From Falciphora oryzae (taxonomy: Eukaryota; Ascomycota; Sordariomycetes; Magnaporthales; Magnaporthaceae), in assembly GCA_000733355.1 (NCBI GenBank), contig JNVV01000025.1, positions 449,836 through 513,835 of the forward strand: a DNA stretch of 64,000 bases, given 5' to 3'. How positions within the stretch are numbered: the stretch's first letter is position 1; each line of letters starts with the position of its first letter. Both the position numbers and the translations under genes were made by a program. The notes beneath the pieces were generated by a model, which was not told the origin of the DNA, did no database searches, and saw nothing but the letters and a program-made list of their open reading frames with translations. Positions 54,098-64,000 of this stretch are shown here, one piece after another.

Positions 54098-57000
54098 ATG
54101 GATAGCCATATCAATAAGCAATGCCTGGCCCAGTCCCAATTCCAGCAGCAGCAGCAGCAGCAGGATTTGCAATGTTGGCTTAACGCAGCCGAGGTGCGTC
54201 GAAAACCCCCCTGCACTTGCGCTTGACGGTTCTTGTGCAGTGCATCAGTGCTACTGCCTGCCCCACAATTCAAGCTCGACGCCTGCACGACAGCTCAAGC
54301 GTGTTCGCAAATTGACCGTCGCGTCGTCTTTTGCACGCTGCCGCGCCAATCGCACAGAAATTCAACGCTTCGCTCCTCAGGGGTGAGAAGAGCAGAAAGT
54401 TCATCGTGTTGGAGCCACAGCAGCCTCTGTCCACCGACACCCTCGAAGCCCTTGCGACACGTATCGGAAACCTGTACGCCGAGAGAAAACGGCGCGGAAA
54501 GGTGCCACGCATTTTCGTCTGTCTGGCCAACGCCGCCAGTCGCGCTTTTCTGCAACCGCGTGGCCTACCGGTCATGCTACCGTTGGACCTTGTTACCAAA
54601 CCGCTCTTGGCGCTCTCTGAAGTCCTGGAAGACGAGAGCCTGGCCGCTGAAACCATCGCCAAGGGTATCGCTATCATTACCGAGGGTCTCTCAGGGTGGA
54701 AGTCACATTCGGACGACTGTCTCGATTCCGAGCGTGTACAGAAAGCGAGGGTCTCGCTCTACGTCGCTATCCTCGACTTTGTGCAGACCTCCAAGATGCA
54801 ATCCTCAAAATGGAAGCTCGGTATGTTCCTGGGAGCTCTTTGGCCCCCACAAACTGAATGCATGGGCAGACGGCGCTAACCTCCGGCACGCTACATTGGC
54901 TTTGGCGGTGTGACCAATGTAGCTGCATTGTTTGACCATAACGTACGACCTACGCCAGTAGATAAACTCGGGGCGAAGCTGAAAGCTATTGAGACCACGG
55001 CGGATGCGCTGGAGCGGGAAGTCGGTCAGTCAAACCCCTATCAGATGAAGCCAGGTGCCTGAGCGCTAACGATGCTTTGCATATCGTTGTGGCGCTAACT
55101 AGACCGGGCCGAGGATCGCGTGAGGCATGAAGCACTACTGAAAGGTAAATTTAGTGCATCCACCTTGCTTGACGTCACATCCATTCTGTCCCGCGCCCTC
55201 CCTCAAGATATCTCCCCCGGCGTACCTCCGTGACACAACGTTTGATGACTGACATACGAGGCGCCTTGTGTCACAGCTATGGATACCTACAAACCGCACA
55301 GCATCGACCTTTCGCCCGTCGACCAGTTGTACATGTCACACCTCGGTGAGCGGGTTCCCGAATGCCGTCCCTCTTCTCACCTCGATAAGCCCTATTCGGC
55401 GAAACGAGCTGCCCGGTCACTGACAATCTGGGGGCCGGCAATCAATGGAACAGCATTGAATCCATCTGGTAAAAACGATCTAGGAGGTCATATACAGGGT
55501 TTGATTCTCGCTTTTATCACGAGCTTCTGGACGTTGCCATGATTCTCCTAGCTGACCACAATCTCGGCATTGGATCCCACGCAGCGAACGCAGCCGCCCT
55601 TGGAAGTATGGAGCGGCTCCCGCAATCATGCAAATGCAAGTCTTACGATATCCCGTCATGGGAACGAGAGCTCTGTATCCACCGTACGCGCTGACTTTCC
55701 CATACATCCAGATGGATCAAGGCCCGGGTTCGACTCGGTTGAGGGGCTGGCAGACACCTTCGAACCTACCCCCATGGTAGTCGGAGACAAGGAGCATTCG
55801 CCAGCCGATGGGACTGGGAAATGGTTCATAAGCCATCCCAAGTTCGACGAATGGCACCAGGATGATAAGACACCCTTGTTCTGGCTGACCGGGCCCCCAG
55901 GTAAGCTGCTGTCTCCAGTCCAATCCTTCGTCGCGGAAAGCCGTCGAGGCAACTACTTGGGTCTATGATTATGAACGAAACAACTGAGTTCACAAAACAC
56001 CAGGCACGGGGAAGTCGGCAATTTCACAACTTGCCCTTGCTACACTCAAGTCGAGGGGCAACGACGTCCTGTCGTTCCGATTCGGCTCCTCAGGAGGGCC
56101 CGCCTCCAATACCACTTACAGGATGGTTGCTTCATTAGTGGGTGAGCTCTTGCATTGCCTGGGCAGGCGATCTCCACTCCCTGGAAACTGCAGACCCCCC
56201 CTCGAACGCCTTTTGGGCCTGGTGAAGCAGCACCGTAACGGGCGTAGCTCCAAGTTTCAGTACCAGGAAGCACTTTCTGCCTTTGAAGAGCTGGTGCGCG
56301 TTCAGCCAGTTCACACCATCGTTATAATCGATGCCCTGGATGAGTGCGACGCATCCGGGCTTGGAATGCCTCCTCACACACCAGTTAAGCTTGTCGAAGA
56401 CCTCATCGCTCTGTCAGCACGATCAGGCATGAAGATGATGATATTCGCGAAGCCTGAGCCGCCCTTCCGCCATCTCATCTCCACGTCACCTTCCATCACA
56501 CTCACCCAGACCTTGGTGGAAAACGACATTGTTTTGGTGTCCGAGAACCTCTATGACGCCTTGCAACTGCCCTCACCTCTCAGGAGTGCCACCATCGCCC
56601 GGATCAAAGTAGCAGCTGAGGGCTCATTCCTTTGGGCGACTATGCTGCTCCGCAACGCCGCTAGAACTGGAATTTCATATTCTCAGGTCAAGCAGTCTCT
56701 CGAACAGTTTCCTCGAGGCCTGATCTCTGCGTACGAGACATCTCTCAATGATCAGGCCAAGGCGCGAGAGTTTGACGAGGATCAGCTGGAGCGTCGTAGA
56801 CAGGTTTTCATGTTTCTTCTCGCTGCGCAAGCGTCGGTGACGCTCAAGGTGCTCACTGCTGCGCTCGACTTCGACCCAGAACACTCTGCCAAGCATATCT
56901 ACACTCTTTGTCGGCCTTTGGTCACTATCACGGAGGATAAGGATCGACTGGTTTGCTTCCATCACCATTCTGCGCGAGAGTTCATGCAGATGCACCAAGG

Positions 57001-58804
57001 CTCAACGGCTCATTCTTGCACCAACGACTCCTTGCTCTTTTCACCAGAGGAGCCCGATGCTCTCCTAGCGGCAAAGTGCCTTCACACCCTCTCATCAGAC
57101 GACTATGCTTCACTGGATCTCATCGCGGCCATGCTTCGACGAAACAATGGGCCAATCGACAGCGAGGAGATTGCGGCTACCAAGAAAGAGCACGACGACT
57201 TCTACGACTATGCGGCGCAATTCTGGTCCGTCCATTTGGCAAAGGTGCTAAAGCCGTCACCAGAGCTCGTGCAGTCAACCGGGAAGTTCCTCCGGATGAG
57301 GCAGTTTGCATACTGGAGCGAGTACCGGTCTCAGAAGGACAAAGACTTCACAGGGATCGGCAGCTCACGTGGCCGGCTTGGCGAGTTCTCGAATCGTCTG
57401 TCGGATGCTGATCGGCGGATGCTGGGCCTGCAAGACTTCTTTGTGATGCCATATCGGGAGTTGACCGACGCCTACCATAAGAAGCGGCAGCAGGACACGA
57501 TCCTCCAATGGCTCGCGCTGAGGCAGCTTGGGTTTTGGTACTTCTTCACGGGCGTTGTCGACAAGATGATGGAGGTTCGCGAGCGAGTCGTGACGGGCCT
57601 CACCGAGATCCTGGGCGCGGAGCACCCCCTGGCTCTTAGGGCCCGATCTGAGGTGGCATTTGCCTACATCTCCGTGGGCGACTTCAAGAAGGCGAACGCC
57701 GCCTACTCCGAGGTGGCCGAGATCCAACGCAGGGTCCTGGCCGGCGACGACAGGAGGGATCTGTACACTACCCTCATGCACAAGGGGCAGACGGAATACT
57801 TCCTGACCGATTTCTCCCAATCCTCACGGACGCAGGAGGAAGCGATCCACGGCTTTCTCCGAGTCGACGGCCCCTCCAGCCACGGCTACCTTGCGACTCG
57901 CATGTGGCAGGCGTGCGCGCTGCTCCAAAACGGCTTGCTCGACGAAGGCCTCGAGATCATGCTGGCGGTGTACAAGGCACGCAAGACTCGGTTCGGCGAC
58001 GACGACGGGTTTGCTGTTTATGTCGAGCAGCACCTGGGCAACATCTACCGCCAGCAGGGGCTCCACGGACAGGCTATCGCGCTCCTCGACCATTCGCTGG
58101 CAACTCGCAAAAGGGGCTACGGGCCTGACACCAACGTCGTGCTCGACGCGTCGCTTGCGCTAGCTATTGCGCACCGCGAGTTCAACGACCGAGAGGAGGC
58201 CTCAAAGCTTCTGGGACAGGTCAGGAAGCATCTGAACCGAAACAAGTACTTTGAGGAGTACTGCCAGTACGTCCACGTCGACGCCCTGGTCTTGTTTGAG
58301 GACGGCGAGCGCGAGATTGCCGAGCAAAGGCTGCAGTCACTTGTCATCGAGACGGACCGGGAGAAGGAGAACCGCGCGCTCCTCTGGGCGCGGCTGGACC
58401 TGGCAGACATGATGCGCTCCCGCGGGGAATGCGACGAGGCACTCGCGCTCTTCGGCAATCTTGTCAAGCCTCTCCCCGCCATGGCGGACTCTTTCTTTAA
58501 CACCGGCAGCAAAAGACCCCAGCGTGATGGCGAGAGCGCCAATGCGCGTTGTCTTGCCGACAGCGGCCACAGCGTTGACTACGCAGACGAGGAGGATTAC
58601 AACTCCGGCGAGGAGTTGGAGCCGCCGACCGTGCTCGCCATAGCCGAGGACGCGTTGAGGCTCGTGCGAGGCCGCAAGAAGGAGAAGGCGAAACAGCTCT
58701 TGAACAGGAGCGGACTGGAGTGGGCACGTCCCGAGGATCTGTGGCTATGGCATGGAGTACCTTCGGCGGATACAGACAGCATCAGAAGGCTTTCTATTAA
58801 GTGA
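54098..58804 (+). CDS. STAND/NLR-like receptor: DUF7708-like region, NACHT, TPR-type repeats
   Basis: Seven exons: 54098-54193, 54358-54820, 54923-55024, 55103-55144, 55277-55345, 55607-55900, 56004-58804; 1288 residues with all phases matching. The sixth exon start is the least certain. Exon 1 carries seven CAG codons (poly-Gln). The N-terminal helical region (ARVSLYVAILDFVQ ... ADALEREV) resembles DUF7708 of fungal NACHT proteins. The linker GTGKWFISHPKFDEW precedes Walker A GPPGTGKSAI, near residue 355; Walker B is IVIIDALDECD near 460. Residues about 850-1190 are helical hairpins with TPR text (GDFKKANAAYSEVAEIQRR, LGNIYRQQGLHGQAIALLDH). Likely a non-self sensor; no adjacent effector partner was found. 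Confidence 0.83.
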
Positions 58805-59066
58805 CGGGAGGGATGCGGATCTGCTCCTCCATCACAGAAGGAACATTGGCAGTATATGAGATCCGGGAACTTCTTTTTTGGAGATTCTGGCTAGAATTGG
58901 GATTGAAAGAAAGAGGCAATAATTATAGGTATCTATGGGCACGTAATACCAAATCAGGCAGGGTTCCTACGCTCAAACTATTATCATGGACCGTAATGCT
59001 CCCTGCGGCATAAAAACAACACCAGACGTAGGATATCGTGGAGGTTCAGGGGCCTTTAAAGACATA
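58805..59066. other. Convergent 3' region
   Basis: 262 bp between converging genes; nothing else seen. Confidence 0.4.
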
Positions 59067-60255
59067 TCACAGGATTCCTTGAAGCTTTGTGGGTAGGGCC
59101 GCGGTGAGTTTAGTCACGGCTTCGCCCACCTGAGCGGGTGTGATGGGCTGATCCGGCGTTCGATATCCCTCCTTGAACGGCAGGCGTTCCTGCTCTAGGA
59201 GCGGAAAGAACGGGCGTTAGCTTACAGTCTCGCTGCGTAGAAGTCCGTCACCAACGCGCAGGCATATATCCACGATGCACGAGAAAAAGCTTGCTCACCA
59301 AACAGAACTCTGACCTGCGTCCGGTCTGCATTGCCTTCGGTCCCATTGCCAAACAGGAGCAGCACGAAGGCACTAGCAGTGATGGCCACCCCCTTCTGCG
59401 CCTCAGTCAGGTTGAAACCCGGGTTGGAGGCGTTGGCGGCCAGGATCCGCTGGCCAAGGGCCCGACCAAGATGGCCGTAGGTGACCAGCGGGTCCGTGAA
59501 CCAGGCTTTGGTTGCGTTCCAGATGGTGGGGTTGAAGCTGGACTGGTCGCCGAAGAAGGCGTCGTTGCGGCTCAGACTGGCGTCATGCTCGATGGCTGCG
59601 AGGGTGGCCGTGCAGGTAGAGTGTTAGACGTCGAGGACAGAACAAGACAGAGTAGACGAGAAGGCAGTGACTGGACATACCATCGTGCTTGTCAATGTCA
59701 TTCAGGTGGAACGTGTTGTTGTTCCCTGTGGTGGAGAGCGTGAGGCCAACGCCGATGAGCCCCTGAAAAATGGGCCGCTCGAAGTTGATGGCTTTCTCGA
59801 GCCCCGAAGCGTACTGCTCGGCCGAGATGTTGAACCCGCTACGGGGAATATAGCCGTGGTTGGCACTGTCAAAATCTGCGTTAGCTTCTCATAGCGCATG
59901 AAGGTGAAGAAATAAAGGCAGGAGTTCCGGCTGTGAGATAGTTTGTGGGTTGGAAGGAGCCGGGCCTCCTCGGGGGTTGTTGTTGTTGTTGTTGCACAGA
60001 GGTGCTCTTGGAAATGTTCCTCACAGAGCATTAAGCACCGGACAAGCGCTGCGGCCTACCCGACAGCCATAAACTTGTTAGTGTCTCCAGTCTTGCCACG
60101 TCACAACCGTCACTGAACTCACGGTCTCCCTTGCGCGGGGCTCTGAAGCGGTACTTGTCGGTGTTGTGCCGCCCGGCGACAGCATGTTTCTCGGAGCTAT
60201 AGCCATAGCACAGCTCGGCCAGAAGAGCGAAGAGGAGAATTGCAATCCCTTTCAT
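59067..60255 (-). CDS. Heme-thiolate peroxidase (chloroperoxidase, peroxidase family 2)
   Basis: Five exons on the minus strand: 60255-60123, 60055-60025, 59865-59681, 59595-59299, 59194-59067; 257 residues, all phases consistent. Signal peptide MKGIAILLFALLAELCYG. The 31-nt exon 2 holds the proximal-heme motif RSACPVLNAL, continued by ANHGYIPRSGFNIS in exon 3. The distal Glu-His-Asp motif is AIEHDASLSRND in exon 4, followed by DPLVTYGHLGRALGQRI. The C-terminus matches the family (TPDQPITPAQVG). Secreted enzymes of this group use peroxide for halogenation or oxygenation. Because every exon is short, no long open frame reveals the gene. Confidence 0.88.
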
Positions 60256-60378
60256 CCTTAGAACCAGAGAAATGTAGGGGCAAGGTTGTCTTGATGGGAA
60301 GAGCGCGAGTATGTGGTGTTTGTCGGGATGTTTGCTGTGGAATCTCGTCAAAGCCAGGGTGTTGAGAGACGCCAAGTC

Positions 60379-60385
60379 CTTATAT
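60379..60385 (-). promoter_or_regulatory. TATA-box candidate
   Basis: ATATAAG on the minus strand about 125 bp upstream of the chloroperoxidase start. Confidence 0.5.
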
Positions 60386-61289
60386 GCGTCCCGAGCTCAA
60401 CTGTGTTGCTAGAAAGTATACATTCCAGGTGCAAGTCACCATCGTCGACATCACCCGATGTCCCAATAACCAAATCGTGAACTGGCGAATGGTAATGGTT
60501 CCACAGAACAGGATCATGCATCCGCCCCGTGTTCCGATGCTATACGGAGCTTGCAGTTCAGCTGCTGACAGACGCTGCAGCTTACGCAGCTCCCAGATTT
60601 GTCACCTCCAATGCAAAGCCACCCATTGAGGTCCGAAACATCAGGGGTCGCCGACCAGATCCTGCCGACGAATTTTGGGAACGGATCGGGAAGAAATATA
60701 GCAGGCCGTCGAAGACTCAGCTGAACCTACGGAAATAACTACCCAGGAGTGGTCGCTGACTTGGCCGTCAGCCACTCACAGAGGAGGCTGACGCATAGCA
60801 TTCGCGTTGTGCCGATTTAAGCACATATCTTCCCCCAGGCTGGTCGGCAGTTGGGGACTTGAAATTACAGCAGATCCAGAACTACTAATTACCGTTTATC
60901 CTCGCACAGGATCAACTCCCTCGCCCCGTGCGGTAGTACAGGAATATGGAATATGACCCGGACAGGCATGGAGACATTTCTGGGAGGTTTGGCAAATTAG
61001 GTTGGGTCTGGATCATCGTCAGCCCGCAGGTGGGCTAACCGATTCTGGACATCATGTTACCGCCCCCTAGGCGGCCTCATAACTGTTCCGCCTAACGATG
61101 GGTTCCCCGAAGTTATACAAAGAGTGAAAGCATATGATAATGGAGTAACTGTCTTTCAGTTTCTGGTCTCAAGTGACCCCGTGTGAATCCACAACACGCT
61201 GTGATAGACACATAAGCTACTACAAAAGAGGGACAGAGGCAAGACGCCAACAAAGGCCGGTGATTCACATCTTGTGCGCCCGACTCCAG
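60386..61289. other. Intergenic region
   Basis: About 900 bp; no supported gene. Confidence 0.4.
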
Positions 61290-61796
61290 TTAAGCACAAA
61301 CTAGCCTGGTGCTCTTGAAGCCGAACGGCAGCAGGCTGGGGCTGGACAGGATACCACCGATGAGAAGCTTCCCGAAGTACGGGGCCTTGTTGCACAGGGT
61401 GTTGGCGGTAGTCAGCGCCGCGGTGGTGACATCGTAGCCCTTGCAGCCGAAGTCGGGGTAGACGGCGGCGTAGCACTTGGAGGTGGCGTCCTGGTCGAGC
61501 CGGGCGACAAACGAGGTGGGCGGATGGACGGCGCACGGCTGCGTCACGTCGGTGCACCCGCCGGCCGGCAGGCTCAGGGCGTGAAGTTGCAGAGGGTCTT
61601 GGTGGCGGCACCGGTGATCTGGCAGGCCGGGGCGAGGAAAGGAGAGAGCGTGGCAGTGGTGTCGCCGCCATAGTAGCGCTTGTCAATGGTGGCCGCGGAA
61701 GCCAGGGCTGCGAGGGAAACGAGAATGGCCGAGACCTGGTCTGCATGTTAGTTGGCAGGAGCACGCTGTGGGTGGGGTGATACTACATGCTTTCAT
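61290..61796 (-). pseudogene. Small secreted Cys-containing protein, apparent one-base insertion
   Basis: Exon 61796-61787 is only 10 nt (ATG AAA GCA T), followed by a GTAGTA donor, an ACTAAC branch, and exon 2 from 61740. Product starts MKAYQVSAILVSLAALASA and then IDKR, giving a signal peptide and a dibasic processing site before YYGGDTT. The frame ends at a TGA (61576-61574) right after LCNFTP. Skipping one T there continues as EPAGGCTDVTQPCAVHPP through YPDFGCKGYDV to a stop at 61290, with regularly spaced Cys. The second half cannot start on its own, so the two halves were one gene. No family recognised. Confidence 0.6.
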
Positions 61797-62345
61797 CGTT
61801 GCCGCGTGAAGAAGCTATTGCCGTAGGGCTGAGTGTGTTGGAGAGTGTGATTTGAACGAGTGAATATCTTTAGTGGATGAAGGGCCGTATGGGATTGTTT
61901 GATGCTGGTGGATCGGTAAATGAGCGGGATGATCTGTGTCGTTTGATCCCAGGTGGAAGGCATGGGCATAGCGAAGGTTTTACACCCATCACTGGTCGCA
62001 TTAACTGCTGGGTTCTTATCCGAAAGAACAACATCCAGTCCCGCATCTGATATCTTTGACACGGCATAACCTTCCTTCCTGTTTGTTGCCGCAAACACGT
62101 GGGCATTTAGCGGGGCTATCGAGTACTAGACCAGGGGTTGTCAAAGTGTGCTAGTCCGGAGCGGAGAGCTAGCCACCACGCGTGGCGGTGTTTAGCCCGC
62201 CTTATTTCCACGCTGCCTTTTGCACCCGGCTGCCCTTACTTCGGTCCGATGGTTGCTATCAAGCTAAGTGGTCGAACTAGAAGTTCCGGGTAAAGGGGGA
62301 TGATGATAGTAGCAGGCCGCCAGATCCTAGCGCAAAGGGCACTAA
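61797..62345. other. Intergenic region
   Basis: About 550 bp; the minus-strand frame at 61793-62098 shows no motif. Confidence 0.4.
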
Positions 62346-64000
62346 GGGCGTGTTTGATACTAAATGGTTTTTTGGTTTTTTACATACAATTTTCAAAAAA
62401 CCTGTTTATGGATCCGTGGCAAAAGTTTAAAAGCTTAAAAATTTGACTCGCTACAAGTACTTTTTCAACCAGGGCAGCGAGTCGTATCCATGCTGCCACC
62501 TTTTCAATGGAAGCACTATCTAGCCACTCCCCCTTTTTGCTAGTAGCACTCACCCTACTCCACTTTTGGCCTGTGCACCACCCGTGCAGCCCGGTTTCGC
62601 TGCTTACCAAATTTGGCCCGCAGTTGAAACTCGATACCATTGGCCCTGGCCGCAGCGGCCAAGCCGATTTTCAACGCCCGGGGGCCTAGGGCAGGCCTGC
62701 CTGGCAGGCTTACGACCTCGCTGCAAAGGACGGCCGGACTCCTTCCGGCGTGCACCCGCCCGGCGTACCTCCCCTATAGATATACGGGGCTCACGGTGGC
62801 TACACAAGAAAAGCAAGCAGCCGCAAAAGCATTTATGGCGTGGCTTCGCACCCTCCCCCCCACCGACGTTATAGTATATAGCGACGGGTCCAAAGCGGAA
62901 AACGGGGCAGTTGGTTACGGCTGGGTAATCCACCAAGCCGGCCAACGCAAACTTTCCGGGCACGGCCGGCTAGCGCACCCGGCGGAAGTATTCGACGGCG
63001 AGGCGGAAGGGGGCCGGATGGGCCTCCGCAAAGCCGTTCGGAGCTTTTATAACTGCACTTTCCACCTGTGCCTCGACAACACTTCGGCGGCCAACGGCTT
63101 CCTAAGCACGGCCCCTGACAGCTCACAAGGGGCCTTTAAAGAAGTCCACTACTTTATGGATAAATACCGGGTACACGTCCGTTGGTCCCCGGGTCATACG
63201 GGAATCCCCGGAAACGAAGAGGCCGATGCCGAAGCAAAGCTGGGATCGGCTTTGCCGATACCCCAACATTCCAAGCCAACGGTGGCCGGAGTAAAGGCTT
63301 TGGCCCGGAAAATGGCCCGGGACGCCCGAAACGCCTGGTACGAAAACAACCTACCGGACCGGTATAAGGCTATAGGCCTCCCGCCGGCACCACGGCCCGC
63401 ACCCGAAGCTTTACAGCTGCACCGGAAAGTGTTACAGCGGCTAATAGCCGCACGCACGGGACATGGGGACTTCGACTGGTACCACCGAAAGTACCAGCAC
63501 GAAAACGATAACCCGTGCCGTTGCGGAAGAAACAAATCCCCCTCCCACCCTGTATTTTGCAGGTTGGCTAAGGCGGCGGAAAACAAATGGCCTAAAACGG
63601 ACCCTTCCCCGGCCTCCGATAGGCCGGGATACTGGAAACGGCTTCTCCAAAAGCCCTCCCTTTTTGCTTCGTTCGTCGAAGCTACTAACTACTATACTAT
63701 CGCTGGACGGTAACAACAGGGCCCGTTAAGCCCGCTTGTAACCTTTTCCTTTTTCCTTTACACTTTTCACTTTTCCTTTATACTATTAGGACCAACAGTA
63801 GGCTCGTTAGTCCCCCGCACCTCCGGCCGGGCCCAGGGGAGGTCCCGAGGACCCCCCCGCCCAACCCGGCCTTACCCCTTTTCCGGCACACCCGCCGGCC
63901 GACAGCACCACTACCACTCGCAGCGCTTCACAACGCCCCGGCGTATACACATACGCCCTACCGCCGATCGCCCGCTCACTAACAAGGAGCGCCGGAATGC
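62346..64000 (+). mobile_element. Transposon remains: MITE-like terminus followed by LINE fragment
   Basis: The sequence at 62346 starts GGGCGTGTTTGATACTAAAT then GGTTTTTTGGTTTTTTA, preceded by TAA (62343-62345). It shares layout with the MITE at 50525. No matching right end was found in the window. From about 62700 on, LINE coding sequence and its 3' flank follow to the window edge. The relation between the two parts (nested or adjacent) cannot be settled here. Confidence 0.55.
62640..63713 (+). CDS. Non-LTR retrotransposon ORF2 fragment: RNase H domain and C-terminal Cys motif
   Basis: 357 codons open; the retroelement-like part begins at about LLPACTRPAYLPYRY. RNase H acidic residues are all present: VIVYSDGSKAENG, DGEAEGG, LCLDNTSAA and NEEADAEAK. 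HVRWSPGHTGIPGNEEAD is the diagnostic stretch. Downstream a CRCGRNKSPSHPVFC Cys motif follows, as in Tad/I-type LINEs of fungi. No reverse transcriptase or endonuclease lies upstream, so the copy is 5'-truncated. It keeps an intact frame, so it is probably young. Confidence 0.8.
   Translation: MALAAAAKPIFNARGPRAGLPGRLTTSLQRTAGLLPACTRPAYLPYRYTGLTVATQEKQAAAKAFMAWLRTLPPTDVIVYSDGSKAENGAVGYGWVIHQAGQRKLSGHGRLAHPAEVFDGEAEGGRMGLRKAVRSFYNCTFHLCLDNTSAANGFLSTAPDSSQGAFKEVHYFMDKYRVHVRWSPGHTGIPGNEEADAEAKLGSALPIPQHSKPTVAGVKALARKMARDARNAWYENNLPDRYKAIGLPPAPRPAPEALQLHRKVLQRLIAARTGHGDFDWYHRKYQHENDNPCRCGRNKSPSHPVFCRLAKAAENKWPKTDPSPASDRPGYWKRLLQKPSLFASFVEATNYYTIAGR

Noticed and set aside
1..64000. CRISPR arrays, bacterial operons, ribosome-binding sites
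   Set aside because: None present; gene structure is eukaryotic throughout.

Overview
The window is nuclear DNA of a filamentous ascomycete, most likely a Sordariomycete (the class is inferred). The evidence: genes with short 50-105 nt spliceosomal introns and CTRAY-type branch points, fungus-only families (HET, fungal NACHT/STAND receptors, heme-thiolate peroxidase), many small secreted proteins, and a LINE RNase H fragment. Gene models were built by joining open frames at phase-compatible splice sites; total coding lengths divide by three except where a frameshift is stated.

Layout. 0-5 kb: 3' end of a nitrilase, a ferroportin-like metal exporter and a secreted protein. 5-12.4 kb: a polytopic membrane protein and three secreted-protein genes. 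12.7-18.8 kb: a Git1/phosphate-type MFS permease, a membrane-anchored M24 peptidase and a Dal5-type MFS permease. 20.5-25.5 kb: a HeLo-like/NACHT/ankyrin/ZZ receptor. 25.6-29.4 kb: an amidase and a class 3 lipase. 30.2-34.3 kb: three small secreted peptide or protein genes, one with repeated Cys-containing units and a stop inside a longer frame. 34.8-41 kb: a decayed F-box-like gene, a frameshifted HET-ankyrin gene and a class I terpene synthase. 42.2 kb: tRNA-Gly(GCC). 42.6-47 kb: a divergent Ctr copper transporter/metalloreductase pair sharing a 1.5-kb promoter with four TTTGCTC copper-element cores. 47.9-52.7 kb: a secreted beta-helix protein, then two paralogues of an unrecognised Cys-motif family (one broken, one with a WW domain) on either side of a nested MITE. 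54.1-58.8 kb: a seven-exon NACHT/TPR receptor. 59-61.8 kb: a chloroperoxidase and a frameshifted secreted protein. 62.3-64 kb: transposon remains.

Themes. (1) Non-self recognition: two STAND receptors of different architecture and a HET-domain gene lie within 38 kb. (2) Metal handling: the Ctr/reductase pair is probably co-regulated by copper status, and a ferroportin is near the left edge. (3) Secretome: at least eight small or medium secreted proteins, several with TATA boxes about 100-150 bp upstream. (4) Decay: six genes carry apparent single-base frameshifts and one an in-frame stop, from real strain-specific decay or assembly indels. (5) Four introns can only be joined in phase with GC-AG splice sites.
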